From NCBI GenBank assembly GCA_005116745.1, contig SWDS01000010.1, positions 698,922-762,921 of the forward strand: a DNA stretch of 64,000 nt, written 5' to 3'. This document shows, piece by piece, positions 49,672 to 58,687 of the stretch. The notes under the pieces are model-generated. The model searched no databases, was not told the DNA's origin, and was given only the letters and a program-made list of their open reading frames with translations. Made by a program: the position numbers and the translations under genes. Source of the stretch: Nitrospira sp. (GTDB taxonomy: Bacteria > Nitrospirota > Nitrospiria > Nitrospirales > Nitrospiraceae). Every line of letters begins with the position of its first letter. The stretch's first letter is position 1.

Positions 49672-51879
49672 TCAGAAGCGCGCCGTGAGCATCACTTCCA
49701 TCGTCCGGGGGGCGCCGAGCAACACTTGGCTGGGATAGAACGGATCGGCCCAGAGCGCATAGGTCTTGTCCGCCAGATTCCGCCCTCGGATGGTGAGCGC
49801 GAACTGCTTATACGGAATCGTGACCCAGACATCCGCCGTCGTGTAGCTATGCAGGCGCACCGCATTGGCATTGTCCGCGAAGCGTGGGCCCACATAGCGG
49901 AACGAGGCGCCTAGGTCGAACGGCATGACGAACGGTATCCGGTACTGACTCCAGAGATTCGCCACCGTCTGCGGGACGTTCGGCGGCCGATTGCCATCAT
50001 GCGAGACGAGATTCCCGCCAGTCTGCTCGGCGAAGTCCTCAAACTCCGCTGATAGAAAGGTCAGGTTCCCTTGGATCCGCCATGCGTCCGTTGGGCGCAC
50101 CGCCGCGCTCAGTTCGAAGCCTTTGGAGGTCTGGCGTCCCGCGTTCTCCGCCGTCGTCAAGGTGGTTTGGGTCAAGATGTTCTTCCGGAAGATATCAAAG
50201 TAGGCTACGGTCCATTCCGCCCGATTGTTCCAGAGGCTTTGCTTCAGGCCGACTTCCCACTGCGCGCCGGTGGCGAGATCGAAGTTCTCCGCCGCTCGCA
50301 CGAGGAAAATGTTCGTGCCGACAGGATCCGCCGCCGTCGCATAGTGCCCATACAAGGTCAGCGTCGGGAGCAGGTCGTACACGGCACCGACGCGCCAGGT
50401 GACCGGCTGAAAGTCCCGCTCAAAACTGGCCGCCGTATTGAACACCCCGGCGTTGTTGAACAGCTTCCGGTTCAGGTCGATATGGTCGAACCGCATCCCG
50501 CCGACCAGTTTCAATGCATCGGTCACATGGAATTGGTTCTCCGCGAAGATGGCGGTCGTGGTGATGGTGGACCGCTGTTCTGCTGAGACGATCGGCCCGA
50601 AGGAGCCGGAGGGAAGCCCCAAGGGGTCCACGCTGTCTCCCCCGCTGAAAAAGCTCGGGCGATTCAGGTGCAGGTGGCTGAAATCCACGCCAACGACGAA
50701 CCGATTCTTGTGGGCGAAGAGCGATTCATTGACCTGCATCTCCAGCCGGTCTCCGAGGATGTATTGATCATGCTGAACAAAGAACCGATCCCGGTCGATC
50801 AACAGGGTGCCGGGGTTGAATTGGTAGGTCTCGGCATTCTGCCAGTCCCGCCCAGCCCAATAGTAGTAGCCCTGATTGCGAATCTGGATGGTGTCGGTCG
50901 GTTGCCAGTTCGCTTTGAGTTTGGCCCAGTAGGTCGTGGAGCTCATGTTGGCATCGACAACGTTGAAGTTCTGACGGAGGATGCGCGCATCGATAGTCCG
51001 CCCATCCCGTGTCGTGACGACATCGGGAACGGCAGAGGCCCCGGCGAAGCTCCCAGGGACCAGCGGGGTACCCCAATAGGGGACGCTGCGGTCATGGCTG
51101 ACGTCGAACGACAGTTCGAAATTTAAACGTGAGGTCGCGTCATAGAGCAGGGCGCTGGTCATGTTCCAATAGGTGTAGGGCGTGCGTTGGACGCCGCTGA
51201 AACTGTCCGACGTCTGATAGCTCAGATCGACGCGATAGTGCAGGTTATCCCAGCGGAGAGGGCCGCCACTGCCAGCTGACGCACGCAGCGTATTGAACGT
51301 CCCATATGACAACAGCGCATCCACGGTGACGTGATCACTCCGCACCGGCCGCTTGGTGACGAAGTTGATCGCCCCGCCGAGCGCGCCTTCGCCATAGAGG
51401 ACTGAGGCGGGGCCCTTGAGGATTTCGATGCGCTCCAGATTCCAGGTGTCCCGAGGCCGAGAGGTCATGGAGGCGGGGCCGATCATCAGCCCGTCGTAGA
51501 GCAACCGGAGTTGATTGTGGGTGAAGCCGCGCATGGAGAAGTTCGCCGGGTTGCCCGGGGAATCCCCCACGGTCACGCCGGTGGCTCCTTCCACTGCTTC
51601 GGAGATGGTGCGTAACCCCCGCTCGTGCAAGAGCGTCTGATCCACGATTTCCACGCTGGCGGGAATCTCTCGCATCGAGAGACCCAGCCGACTCGCCGAG
51701 GGATTCGGCTGGTCCAGATGCAGGGTGCCCGTGCCTCGAGGTTTAATCGACGATCCGATCACGGTCACTTGCGGAACTTGTACTTCTTCATGACTCTGAC
51801 TTTCACGATCTTGAGCACTGACGGCAGAAGGCACAACACACGACACAATTGCGAGTGCGTAAATAAAGCCACGACACAT
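49672..51879 (-). CDS. TonB-dependent outer-membrane receptor
   Basis: The start at ATG 51879 has AGGGG seven bases upstream; an ATG at 51885 is in frame. About 735 residues: signal peptide (to VSAQ), TonB box-like VPQVTVIG, plug domain (MREIPASVEIVDQTLL, GATGVTVGDSPGNPANFSMRGF, LERIEILKGPASVLYGEGALGGAINFVTKRP) and a 22-strand barrel ending in a terminal aromatic (APRTMEVMLTARF). It looks like siderophore receptors of the FhuA/FecA group rather than BtuB. A cobalamin riboswitch lies directly upstream, so the ligand is probably a corrinoid or cobalt chelate. That ligand choice is inference. Confidence 0.9.
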   Translation of the reverse strand: MCRGFIYALAIVSCVVPSAVSAQDRESQSHEEVQVPQVTVIGSSIKPRGTGTLHLDQPNPSASRLGLSMREIPASVEIVDQTLLHERGLRTISEAVEGATGVTVGDSPGNPANFSMRGFTHNQLRLLYDGLMIGPASMTSRPRDTWNLERIEILKGPASVLYGEGALGGAINFVTKRPVRSDHVTVDALLSYGTFNTLRASAGSGGPLRWDNLHYRVDLSYQTSDSFSGVQRTPYTYWNMTSALLYDATSRLNFELSFDVSHDRSVPYWGTPLVPGSFAGASAVPDVVTTRDGRTIDARILRQNFNVVDANMSSTTYWAKLKANWQPTDTIQIRNQGYYYWAGRDWQNAETYQFNPGTLLIDRDRFFVQHDQYILGDRLEMQVNESLFAHKNRFVVGVDFSHLHLNRPSFFSGGDSVDPLGLPSGSFGPIVSAEQRSTITTTAIFAENQFHVTDALKLVGGMRFDHIDLNRKLFNNAGVFNTAASFERDFQPVTWRVGAVYDLLPTLTLYGHYATAADPVGTNIFLVRAAENFDLATGAQWEVGLKQSLWNNRAEWTVAYFDIFRKNILTQTTLTTAENAGRQTSKGFELSAAVRPTDAWRIQGNLTFLSAEFEDFAEQTGGNLVSHDGNRPPNVPQTVANLWSQYRIPFVMPFDLGASFRYVGPRFADNANAVRLHSYTTADVWVTIPYKQFALTIRGRNLADKTYALWADPFYPSQVLLGAPRTMEVMLTARF

Positions 51880-51914
51880 GGGCATTCCCCTTTTGTTCTC
51901 GAAAGGTTGGTCTG

Positions 51915-52072
51915 AATGTTCCCGTACCCAGGTCTCCTGACTTTCGGATCGCTCTACGCTCTGCGCCTTCCCATCCGTGCGGACAGTGGCTGCGTGCAGA
52001 GTTCGTCCCCGATTACAGTTGCGGACCAGTGGCGGACTTTCACCGCGCTTCCCTTGGGGTACATGGGCGCTA
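51915..52072 (-). ncRNA. Cobalamin riboswitch
   Basis: Reading the minus strand, the gap between the metal transporter and the receptor contains the conserved elements of the B12 riboswitch. GGGAAGCGCGGTGAAAGTCC (starting near 52054) is followed by GCCACTGG and GCAACTGTAATC. Then comes a variable stem and the B12 box AGTCAGGAGACCTGGG at 51942-51927. The box ends about 48 bases before the receptor start. Adenosylcobalamin binding should block translation or elongation of the receptor gene and the genes after it. The 5' limit is approximate. Confidence 0.93.
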
Positions 52073-52921
52073 TCACTTCATGGGGTTAGAAATGTTCTGT
52101 GATGTCAGACCTCCCTTCGGTTCCGCCACCAGGCACTTTGCCTTCACCAGTGCGGTTATAAATGCCAGCAACACCGCGCCTAGCACCATCATCGTGAGAC
52201 CCAGATCGCTGATCGGCAACGCAAACGATGTCGGCTGGAGCAGCTTGATGATCCCGACGACGTAGGCCAACCCCACAACGGTCAGCGTCATCATGCGATT
52301 GCCCTGGATGGCCATCGTAGTGGCGGCCAGATACATCCGCCTGACGATCAGTCCATTGATCGAGTCCGTGACGACCATTCCCAGGCTGAAGGCCACTCCG
52401 ATCAGCAGTGCGCCGAACAGGCCATAGCCCATCGTGCCAGCAAGAGCCCAGGCCGACATTTGGCTGGCAGTCTCAAACCCCAGACCGAACAAGGCACCAA
52501 TCGGCACCGCGCTCATCGGATGTGTGATATTGAGGAATCGCCTGGGCAACAAATGGCCGATGACGCCGTGGCTCAGCGCCGCTGATCCAGTCGGCAGCGT
52601 GACCAGTCGCGCCACATTCAACGACCCAATAAGAAATAAGAGGCCGGCCGACAAGACTCCGCTGACGTGCAACACAGAGGTACTAAAAGATTGCAGATAG
52701 TCGGCCGCCAGCGCGATCGCTGTCGCAATCAATAACACTGACAACGCATGCCCAAACGCGAACCATGTGCCTACCCACCGGCTCATCCGCGGATGTCGAT
52801 CCACCGACGCCCTCGTCATGCCGTCGATGGCGGTGAGGTGGTCTGGATCAGCCCCATGGCTTAACCCCAATGCGCAGGCGAGACCGAGTAAGGGCCAGAG
52901 AGTACCGTCAGCTGGATACAT
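52073..52921 (-). CDS. NiCoT-family nickel/cobalt transporter
   Basis: ATG at 52921 gives 282 residues (a TTG at 52936 is possible). It is a membrane protein with about eight helices. Motifs of the HoxN/NixA family are present in divergent form: LSHGADPDHLTAIDG in the first helix (canonical H-x-x-D-A-D-H, here H22, D25, D27, H28), FAFGHALSVLLIA, and GFETASQMSAWAL (canonical G-F-D-T-A-T-E). It probably imports Co2+ for corrin synthesis. It follows cbiP after about 50 bases and precedes the riboswitch, so it belongs to the upstream transcript. Confidence 0.82.
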   Translation of the reverse strand: MYPADGTLWPLLGLACALGLSHGADPDHLTAIDGMTRASVDRHPRMSRWVGTWFAFGHALSVLLIATAIALAADYLQSFSTSVLHVSGVLSAGLLFLIGSLNVARLVTLPTGSAALSHGVIGHLLPRRFLNITHPMSAVPIGALFGLGFETASQMSAWALAGTMGYGLFGALLIGVAFSLGMVVTDSINGLIVRRMYLAATTMAIQGNRMMTLTVVGLAYVVGIIKLLQPTSFALPISDLGLTMMVLGAVLLAFITALVKAKCLVAEPKGGLTSQNISNPMK

Positions 52922-52970
52922 AGGACTCGTTGGCAATTGTCCATCTCAAAGGAAAGTCATGCTGCATGGT

Positions 52971-54521
52971 TCACATGGGAGAAACTGGAGAGAGGCCCGT
53001 GAGACGCCTGAGCATTTCGCAATCGAGATGCTCACGCACCGCGGCTTCTAGCCGGTCATACTCAGCCTGCTTCGTGGGGATGCGCGGAATCGTGGTACCT
53101 GTGGGGAGACCTTTACGGGTACGCAGAAACGAAAGAGTCCGGTCCCTGATCACCTCATTCTCAAACAGGCCGTGCAACATGGTGCCCACCACCATCCCGT
53201 CGTCGCTGAGGGCTCCATCCCCGCGCCGCTCCACACGGCCATTTCGCAACCGTATGTCAAACATGCTCGTCCGTTCGTTCCTCAGCTCCACCATGCCCAT
53301 ATGGATTTCATATCCCTGAATCTCTTCTTCGACCACCGTTCCATTGGTGAGAAACGAGGGCTGTGCCACGTGAGCACGAACTTGTGCCGTCACCTTTTCG
53401 CGTTCGAAGTGCGTCCGCAGGGCCAGCAGCCCCAACCCACGTACGTGGGCTTCCATCGATTCGACCCTATGAGGATCACTGATGCTCTCCCCAAGCATTT
53501 GACACCCGCCGCAAATCCCAACGATCGGTTTCCCTTCACGAGCGCGGGCCTCGATCGCGTTCGCGATACCAGATGTGCGAAGCCACGAAAGATCAGACGC
53601 AGTATTCTTTGACCCTGGCAGGATCACCAGATCTGCCTCTTGTATCGTGTCGGGCTGCTCGACGAATCGAACAACGACGCCTGGCTCGTGTTCCAGAGCT
53701 TCAACATCGTCGTAGTTGGAAATGCGTGGCAACCGCACCACCACGATATCGAGTTCCTTCCGCGATGGTTTGGGACGAGCCATGCGGTCTTCAAGTGAGA
53801 CGGAATCTTCATCAGCAATACGAAGGTCTTGAATAAACGGCAGGACGCCCAACACGGGTTTGCCAGTGCGTGCGGTGAGAAAATCGAGCCCCGGCGCAAG
53901 CAGCGCCTGATCTCCGCGGAACTTATTGACGACAAACGCCGCAATTCTGGCTCGTTCATCTGGATCGAGCAGTTCCATTGTTCCGACAAATGCCGCAAAT
54001 ACCCCGCCGCGATCGATATCCCCCACGAGCAGCACTGGCGCATCCGCCAACTTGGCCACGTGCATATTCACGATGTCGCGAGACTTCAAATTGATCTCGG
54101 CGGGACTCCCTGCCCCTTCGATCACGACCAGGTCATAGTCGGTGCGGAGTCGCGTGAGTGAATCTGCGATCACGTCTGACAGACGGGGCTTGTACTCGTG
54201 ATACTCGGTGGCTGTCATGCTGCCGATCAATTTGCCGAGCACCACCACCTGGCTTCGCCGATCACCTTCTGGCTTCAGAAGGATCGGATTCATATCGACA
54301 GTGGCCACGATCCCTGAGGCCTCGGCCTGTACGGCTTGCGCCCGACCGATCTCCAGACCGTCGGCTGTGACCGCTGAGTTGAGCGCCATGTTCTGCGACT
54401 TGAATGGAGCGACCCTGAGCCCCTCACGGCGGAAGAATCGACAGAGGGCTGTGACCAGGAGACTTTTCCCAGCCGAAGAGGTGGTCCCCTGAACCATGAT
54501 CGTGGGTGCAAGACCTTTCAC
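52971..54521 (-). CDS. cbiP: Cobyric acid synthase CbiP
   Basis: GTG at 54521 overlaps the cbiA stop (GTGA) and yields 516 residues. The N-terminal P-loop domain has MVQGTTSSAGKSLLVTALCRFF and VAPFKSQNMALNS. The central part has LVVIEGAGSPAEINL and ILVGDIDRGGVFAAFVG. The C-terminal glutamine amidotransferase domain has the active Cys in IVGICGGCQMLGESI. It amidates four side chains of adenosylcobyrinic a,c-diamide. The upstream extension in this frame to 54668 lies within cbiA and is not coding. A decayed second copy lies at 40173..40737. Confidence 0.95.
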   Translation of the reverse strand: MKGLAPTIMVQGTTSSAGKSLLVTALCRFFRREGLRVAPFKSQNMALNSAVTADGLEIGRAQAVQAEASGIVATVDMNPILLKPEGDRRSQVVVLGKLIGSMTATEYHEYKPRLSDVIADSLTRLRTDYDLVVIEGAGSPAEINLKSRDIVNMHVAKLADAPVLLVGDIDRGGVFAAFVGTMELLDPDERARIAAFVVNKFRGDQALLAPGLDFLTARTGKPVLGVLPFIQDLRIADEDSVSLEDRMARPKPSRKELDIVVVRLPRISNYDDVEALEHEPGVVVRFVEQPDTIQEADLVILPGSKNTASDLSWLRTSGIANAIEARAREGKPIVGICGGCQMLGESISDPHRVESMEAHVRGLGLLALRTHFEREKVTAQVRAHVAQPSFLTNGTVVEEEIQGYEIHMGMVELRNERTSMFDIRLRNGRVERRGDGALSDDGMVVGTMLHGLFENEVIRDRTLSFLRTRKGLPTGTTIPRIPTKQAEYDRLEAAVREHLDCEMLRRLTGLSPVSPM

Positions 54522-55897
54522 CGAACTCTCCTCGCATGCGTGGCACACGCGTGCACGAACCCCTGAACCAGGAGAGGATTTGAAGCCCAATGGGCATGGA
54601 TATAGGAACCCAGCGTATTGCCACGGCGATAGCCCTCCCCAAAGGGCTCCCCGCCACGTCGACGACACACGTTGTAGGTGCGCTCGACGTCCGGCGAAAG
54701 GTGAAAGTCTGAATAGCGAAATTGATGGCCGCGAAATCGCAGACCTGCTGGACCAAGCAGCGTGTTCTCCTTCGTCTCGACCTCGACATATCCCAGCGCC
54801 TGCAGGCGATCTTTCATCTCTGCTTCACCAGGAATGAGCCCCACCATCGGATACAGCGTGCGATCGAGCGTTCGAATGCCGCTGGATAAATACATGAGAC
54901 CGCCACATTCGCCATAGATAGGTCCTTGCATCTCCGCAAACGATGCCACGTCTGTGCGCATGCTCTGGTTCCGAGACAGACGTTCGGCATGGATTTCCGG
55001 GTACCCGCCCCCGAAATAGAGACCATCCACATTGGGCACATGCGCGTCATGAATAGGAGAGAATCGAACAAGCTCCGCGCCAAGACTCTCAAGACGGCGG
55101 AGGTTATCGTCGTAATAGAAGTGAAAGGCTTCGTCAAAGGCGAGGCCAATTCGGCACCGTGCTCCTTCCGTAACAATTCGTTCCATCGTTTGAATTTCTG
55201 GGAGAGCCGGCGCGGCATGAGCCAGTGCTATGATGGAATCGATATCGCACCACTCGGTCACCCGATCGCCCCAGGCGACGAAGACATCTTCCGACACCGT
55301 TGCTCGATCGGCGCTATGCAGCCCCAGATGCCGATCTGCAAAAGCCAAGGAGGATTCCTTGGGAAGCCCACCCATAACGGGAGGCGAACCCTCCGTCGCT
55401 TTGCGGAGTAAATCCAGATGTCCACGGCTGCCAACTCGATTGCAGATCAGTCCCGCAACCTGAAGATCTCCATCAAAAGTTGAAAACCCTCGGGCCAATG
55501 CCGCAACACTGCGGGCCATACCTCCTGTGTCGCAGACAAGCAGCACCGGTGCCTGGAGCCACTTCGCGATCTCAGCGGTTGACCCTTCGTCGCTCGTCGG
55601 TGATGCGCCATCAAAGAGACCCATCACCCCTTCGAGGAGTGCGATATCAGCCCCGTGCGTTGCGCGTGTGAACGTCGAGAGAACCGCATCACGCCCCATC
55701 ATCCATCCATCAAGATTGTGACATGGCGCATCGGCTGCACGAACGTGATAGGTCGGGTCGAGGTAGTCCGGACCACATTTGAAGACAGCCACGCGCAGTC
55801 CCCTTGCACGCAATGCCCGAGCAAGACCAACCATGACTGTCGTCTTGCCAACATTACTAGACGTTCCCGCAATAACAAGTCGTGGGATCTTCAGCAT
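54518..55897 (-). CDS. cbiA: Cobyrinic acid a,c-diamide synthase CbiA
   Basis: ATG at 55897 yields 459 residues; the frame extends to 55948 without family similarity. The ATP-binding domain has RLVIAGTSSNVGKTTVMVGLARAL and ALLEGVMGLFDG. The glutamine amidotransferase Cys is in GPIYGECGGLMYLSSGI and a His at RFRGHQFRYSDF. It amidates the a and c carboxylates of cobyrinic acid (or the cobalt-precorrin product). A 109-base gap separates it from cobA-hemD, the longest break in the upstream corrin gene group. Confidence 0.95.
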   Translation of the reverse strand: MLKIPRLVIAGTSSNVGKTTVMVGLARALRARGLRVAVFKCGPDYLDPTYHVRAADAPCHNLDGWMMGRDAVLSTFTRATHGADIALLEGVMGLFDGASPTSDEGSTAEIAKWLQAPVLLVCDTGGMARSVAALARGFSTFDGDLQVAGLICNRVGSRGHLDLLRKATEGSPPVMGGLPKESSLAFADRHLGLHSADRATVSEDVFVAWGDRVTEWCDIDSIIALAHAAPALPEIQTMERIVTEGARCRIGLAFDEAFHFYYDDNLRRLESLGAELVRFSPIHDAHVPNVDGLYFGGGYPEIHAERLSRNQSMRTDVASFAEMQGPIYGECGGLMYLSSGIRTLDRTLYPMVGLIPGEAEMKDRLQALGYVEVETKENTLLGPAGLRFRGHQFRYSDFHLSPDVERTYNVCRRRGGEPFGEGYRRGNTLGSYIHAHWASNPLLVQGFVHACATHARRVR

Positions 55898-56006
55898 TCC
55901 ATGTCCTGATGAGTCGAGAACAGACCTACCAATGGATCTCACATTCAATTCGGGCTTGACGAAGGAACATCGTCGCAGTGCGAAGACCCAGGAACATCAT
56001 GATTCG

Positions 56007-57482
56007 TCACAATCTCCTCACCATCGACACAACAAGAGATACTAATGATGCCACGCTGTCTTCCTCAGCCCGCACCACAGACTGAGCCCCACATTGACGC
56101 GCCGCGGCTTCGGTCTGTGGCCCTATCGCCGCCATCGCCACCCCTCGCAAAGCCTGACCGAAATCACCTGACAGGACAGTGCGAGCCGCAGAGGAGCTGG
56201 GCAGCACCACGAGATCGATCGGCGGCAACGATGCAGTGGGCATCCGGTGAACATAACGGTAGACAGCCATCGTTTCGACTGCTGCACCGATCTTCATGAG
56301 TTCGTGCTGCAAGTTCGGCCGACCGCCTTCTGCCGTCACCAAAAGGAATTGTCCCTTCTGAAAAAACATCCCATGCTCGACGAGCGCCTCTTGACAGGCA
56401 CCACGCACAGCACGCGTGACAGGAATGCCATGTCGGGACAGGGCCTGCGTAGCCGCCATTCCCACTGCGATCACCGGCACGTTGAATGTGGGTGCGTGCG
56501 AGACCACCGTGTCGACACCGGTGGCACATCCAAAGACAATGCCGTTGAATTCCTGAAGACGCGCAAGGGTCGCTTCGATGGGAGCGCGTCCCTCGAAGGG
56601 TGTCACCTCGACCTCGGGCATTTCCAATACCTCGGCTCCGAGCATACGAAGGTCTGCGGCCAGTGGAGACCGGCCTGGACGCGCACGCGCAACCAGCAGC
56701 CGCCGACCAGCCAACGGACTTCGTTCAAACCAAGCGATCCGCTCGCGCAGCGCGACCACCTCACCCACGACGACGAGCGCGGGAATCGTCAGGTCGACAT
56801 GTTGTGTCTTGTCCGCGAGAGACGACAACGTACCAACAATGACCTGTTGATGTGGCGTGGTGGCCGACGCGATATAGGCTGCAGGTGTGTCGGCGGAGCG
56901 GCCTGCTTGAATCAGACGCTGAAGACTTGCGGATAGCTTTCTCGCTGCCATAAACAAGACCAACGTACCTCTGCCAGAGGCAGCCTTGGACCAGTCGGTG
57001 AAACTGTCCCGATTGCCTTCGACATCATGGCCACTCATGAAGGTCACATCGGAGGCATGGAGTCGATGCGTCAACGGGATACCGGCATAGGCCGCTGCAC
57101 CGAGCGCGGCTGACACACCAGGGACGATCGTACAGGGGATGCCGGCTTCTGCCAGTTCCTCTGCCTCTTCCCCACCTCTTCCAAAAATGAATGGATCGCC
57201 TGCCTTCAAGCGCACCACCGTACGCCCTGCTTTGGCGCGAGCCAGTACCTCAGGATGGAGTCGATAGGAGGTCACTCCCGTACCATGGCGTCGTCCAACC
57301 GGTAGTAACTCTGTTTCTGGTCTAACCAGTGAAAGGATGGCCGGAGAGACCAGTTTGTCGTAGGCCACCACGTCAGCAGCGCGCAGCAATTCGAGAGCTC
57401 GGACTGTGAGCAGCCCAGGATCGCCTGGTCCTGCCCCGACCAGATAGACCATGCCTTTTCGGATTGTTGGCTCAGTCGACAC
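56007..57482 (-). CDS. cobA-hemD: Uroporphyrinogen-III C-methyltransferase / uroporphyrinogen-III synthase fusion (CobA-HemD)
   Basis: GTG at 57482 gives 491 residues and overlaps cbiF by 11 bases; ATG at 57452 is the alternative start. Residues about 10-250 are the SAM-dependent methylase: VYLVGAGPGDPGLLTVRALELL, VVAYDKLVSPAIL, VRLKAGDPFIFGRGGEEAEEL, VPGVSAALGAAAYAGIPLTHR and LFMAARKL. Residues about 265-490 form HemD (GRRLLVARARPGRSPLAADLRMLGAEVLEMPEVEV, GIVFGCATGVDTV, GMAATQALSRHGIPV). One polypeptide thus closes hydroxymethylbilane to uro'gen III and makes precorrin-2, the branch point to corrins and siroheme. Confidence 0.94.
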   Translation of the reverse strand: MSTEPTIRKGMVYLVGAGPGDPGLLTVRALELLRAADVVAYDKLVSPAILSLVRPETELLPVGRRHGTGVTSYRLHPEVLARAKAGRTVVRLKAGDPFIFGRGGEEAEELAEAGIPCTIVPGVSAALGAAAYAGIPLTHRLHASDVTFMSGHDVEGNRDSFTDWSKAASGRGTLVLFMAARKLSASLQRLIQAGRSADTPAAYIASATTPHQQVIVGTLSSLADKTQHVDLTIPALVVVGEVVALRERIAWFERSPLAGRRLLVARARPGRSPLAADLRMLGAEVLEMPEVEVTPFEGRAPIEATLARLQEFNGIVFGCATGVDTVVSHAPTFNVPVIAVGMAATQALSRHGIPVTRAVRGACQEALVEHGMFFQKGQFLLVTAEGGRPNLQHELMKIGAAVETMAVYRYVHRMPTASLPPIDLVVLPSSSAARTVLSGDFGQALRGVAMAAIGPQTEAAARQCGAQSVVRAEEDSVASLVSLVVSMVRRL

Positions 57483-58263
57483 GCGGATTTCCTGGTTTCT
57501 TCGCGGCAGGTTCACCCTTCCTGAACCGGTGGGTAAACTCCGGATCGTACAACCGCGAATTCGTGAACTCGGTTGCCGTCAGCACACGCCCCACCAACAC
57601 CATCGAAGTCGAGTTGAGCTTGGCCGCCTTGGCCTTGTCGGCGATATCCGCCAGAGTCCCGGTCACGATCACCTGATCGGGCCAGGAGGCTTTATGGACG
57701 ATGGCCACAGGACAATCGGCTCCATAGGACGGAGTCAGATCACGGACAACATCCTTGAGCAGGGTGATGCTCAGGAACAAGGCCAAGGTCGCGTGATGCT
57801 TTGCGAGGTCTTCCAGTTTTTCCCCAGCTGGCATTGAAGTCCGTCCCTCTGCCCTGGTCAGGATCACTGTCTGAGATAATTCTGGGAGGGTCAGTTCACG
57901 GCCCAACGCTGCCGCTGCCGCAGTGAAGGACGAGACACCGGGAACAATCTCATAGCCAATCCCCAGCTCCATCAGCCGGCGCATCTGTTCCGCGGTGGAC
58001 CCAAAGATCATCGGATCGCCGGTATGGACTCGCGCCACATCCTGGTCCGCATCGCGGGCTGCCACGATCACCTCGACAATCTGTTCGAGCGTCATCCCTG
58101 ATGAGTCCATCACCGTGGCGTCGGGCCTGGCATGGGCAATGATTTCTTTGGGGACTAGCGAGCCTGTGTAGAGCACCACGGGACAGGAGGCGATCAACTC
58201 CGCTCCGCGCAGCGTGAGGAGTTTTGGATCACCCGGACCTGCCCCGATAATATAGACACGCAT
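57472..58263 (-). CDS. cbiF: Cobalt-precorrin-4 C11-methyltransferase CbiF
   Basis: The 263-residue product has the tetrapyrrole methylase pattern: VYIIGAGPGDPKLLTLRGAELI, VLYTGSLVPKEI, ARVHTGDPMIFGSTAEQMRRL, YEIVPGVSSFTAAAAALGRELTLPE, VILTRAEGRTSMP. The VHTGDP motif and the LTLPELSQTVI segment distinguish CbiF/CobM from the other methylases. It methylates C-11. It lies 10 bases after the unknown gene 58274..58687 and overlaps cobA-hemD. Confidence 0.95.
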   Translation of the reverse strand: MRVYIIGAGPGDPKLLTLRGAELIASCPVVLYTGSLVPKEIIAHARPDATVMDSSGMTLEQIVEVIVAARDADQDVARVHTGDPMIFGSTAEQMRRLMELGIGYEIVPGVSSFTAAAAALGRELTLPELSQTVILTRAEGRTSMPAGEKLEDLAKHHATLALFLSITLLKDVVRDLTPSYGADCPVAIVHKASWPDQVIVTGTLADIADKAKAAKLNSTSMVLVGRVLTATEFTNSRLYDPEFTHRFRKGEPAAKKPGNPRVD

Positions 58264-58273
58264 CAGGACTCCT

Positions 58274-58687
58274 TTACGTACACTTCAACACGGTCTCTCG
58301 CACAATGTGCCAAATCTCTGCCGGGATCTCTCCCAGCCACTGCGCATCGATTGTGCCACCCGATACAGCGCGATCCTCCTGTTTGGGGTCGGTCACTAGC
58401 CGCCAGAGACGATCGCTCACTGAGCCATTCCGCTGAATCACGAAGCGATCGACCAGTAATCGAGCCAGGCCTTCTCCCTCGACAGTCATCGTCAGGTACG
58501 GGTGTGGTATCTGAACCAGGCGAAGAGGCGAGAGTCTAATAAAGGGCCGCTCCATAGCGTTAATCACGCCAGGACACTCGAACCCCACCGCAACGAAATC
58601 ACACGGCTCCTTGGGATTGCCCACCAGAAAGAACTGTCCTCCAGTCTCAGCTAAGATGGCTCCGGCTAACCGCCCAACCAGCGCCAT
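58274..58687 (-). CDS. Unknown protein inside the corrin operon
   Basis: The 137-residue product has no transmembrane segment or recognised motif. The N-terminal part (AILAETGGQFFLVGNPKEPCDFVAVGFECPGVI) is followed by a beta-rich middle (MERPFIRLSPLRLVQIPHPYLTMTVEGEGLARLLVDRFVI) and a helical end (LGEIPAEIWHIVRETVLKC). Its ATG shares a base with the stop of cbiH (TGATG) and cbiF starts 10 bases downstream, so it is translated with the pathway enzymes. It contains two or three cysteines and no Rossmann motif. It could be an accessory or chaperone for a corrin intermediate; no function is claimed. Confidence 0.7.
   Translation of the reverse strand: MALVGRLAGAILAETGGQFFLVGNPKEPCDFVAVGFECPGVINAMERPFIRLSPLRLVQIPHPYLTMTVEGEGLARLLVDRFVIQRNGSVSDRLWRLVTDPKQEDRAVSGGTIDAQWLGEIPAEIWHIVRETVLKCT

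Noticed and set aside
54522-54668. N-terminal extension of CbiP
   Set aside because: The extra 49 codons lie inside cbiA and lack similarity; the GTGA overlap with the cbiA stop gives a normal CbiP start.
55898-56006. Second cobalamin riboswitch in the gap before cbiA
   Set aside because: The 109-bp gap is too short and has no B12 box.
58274-58687. Calling the unknown ORF cbiJ
   Set aside because: CbiJ is about 250 residues with a dinucleotide-binding fold. This protein is 137 residues with no such motif.
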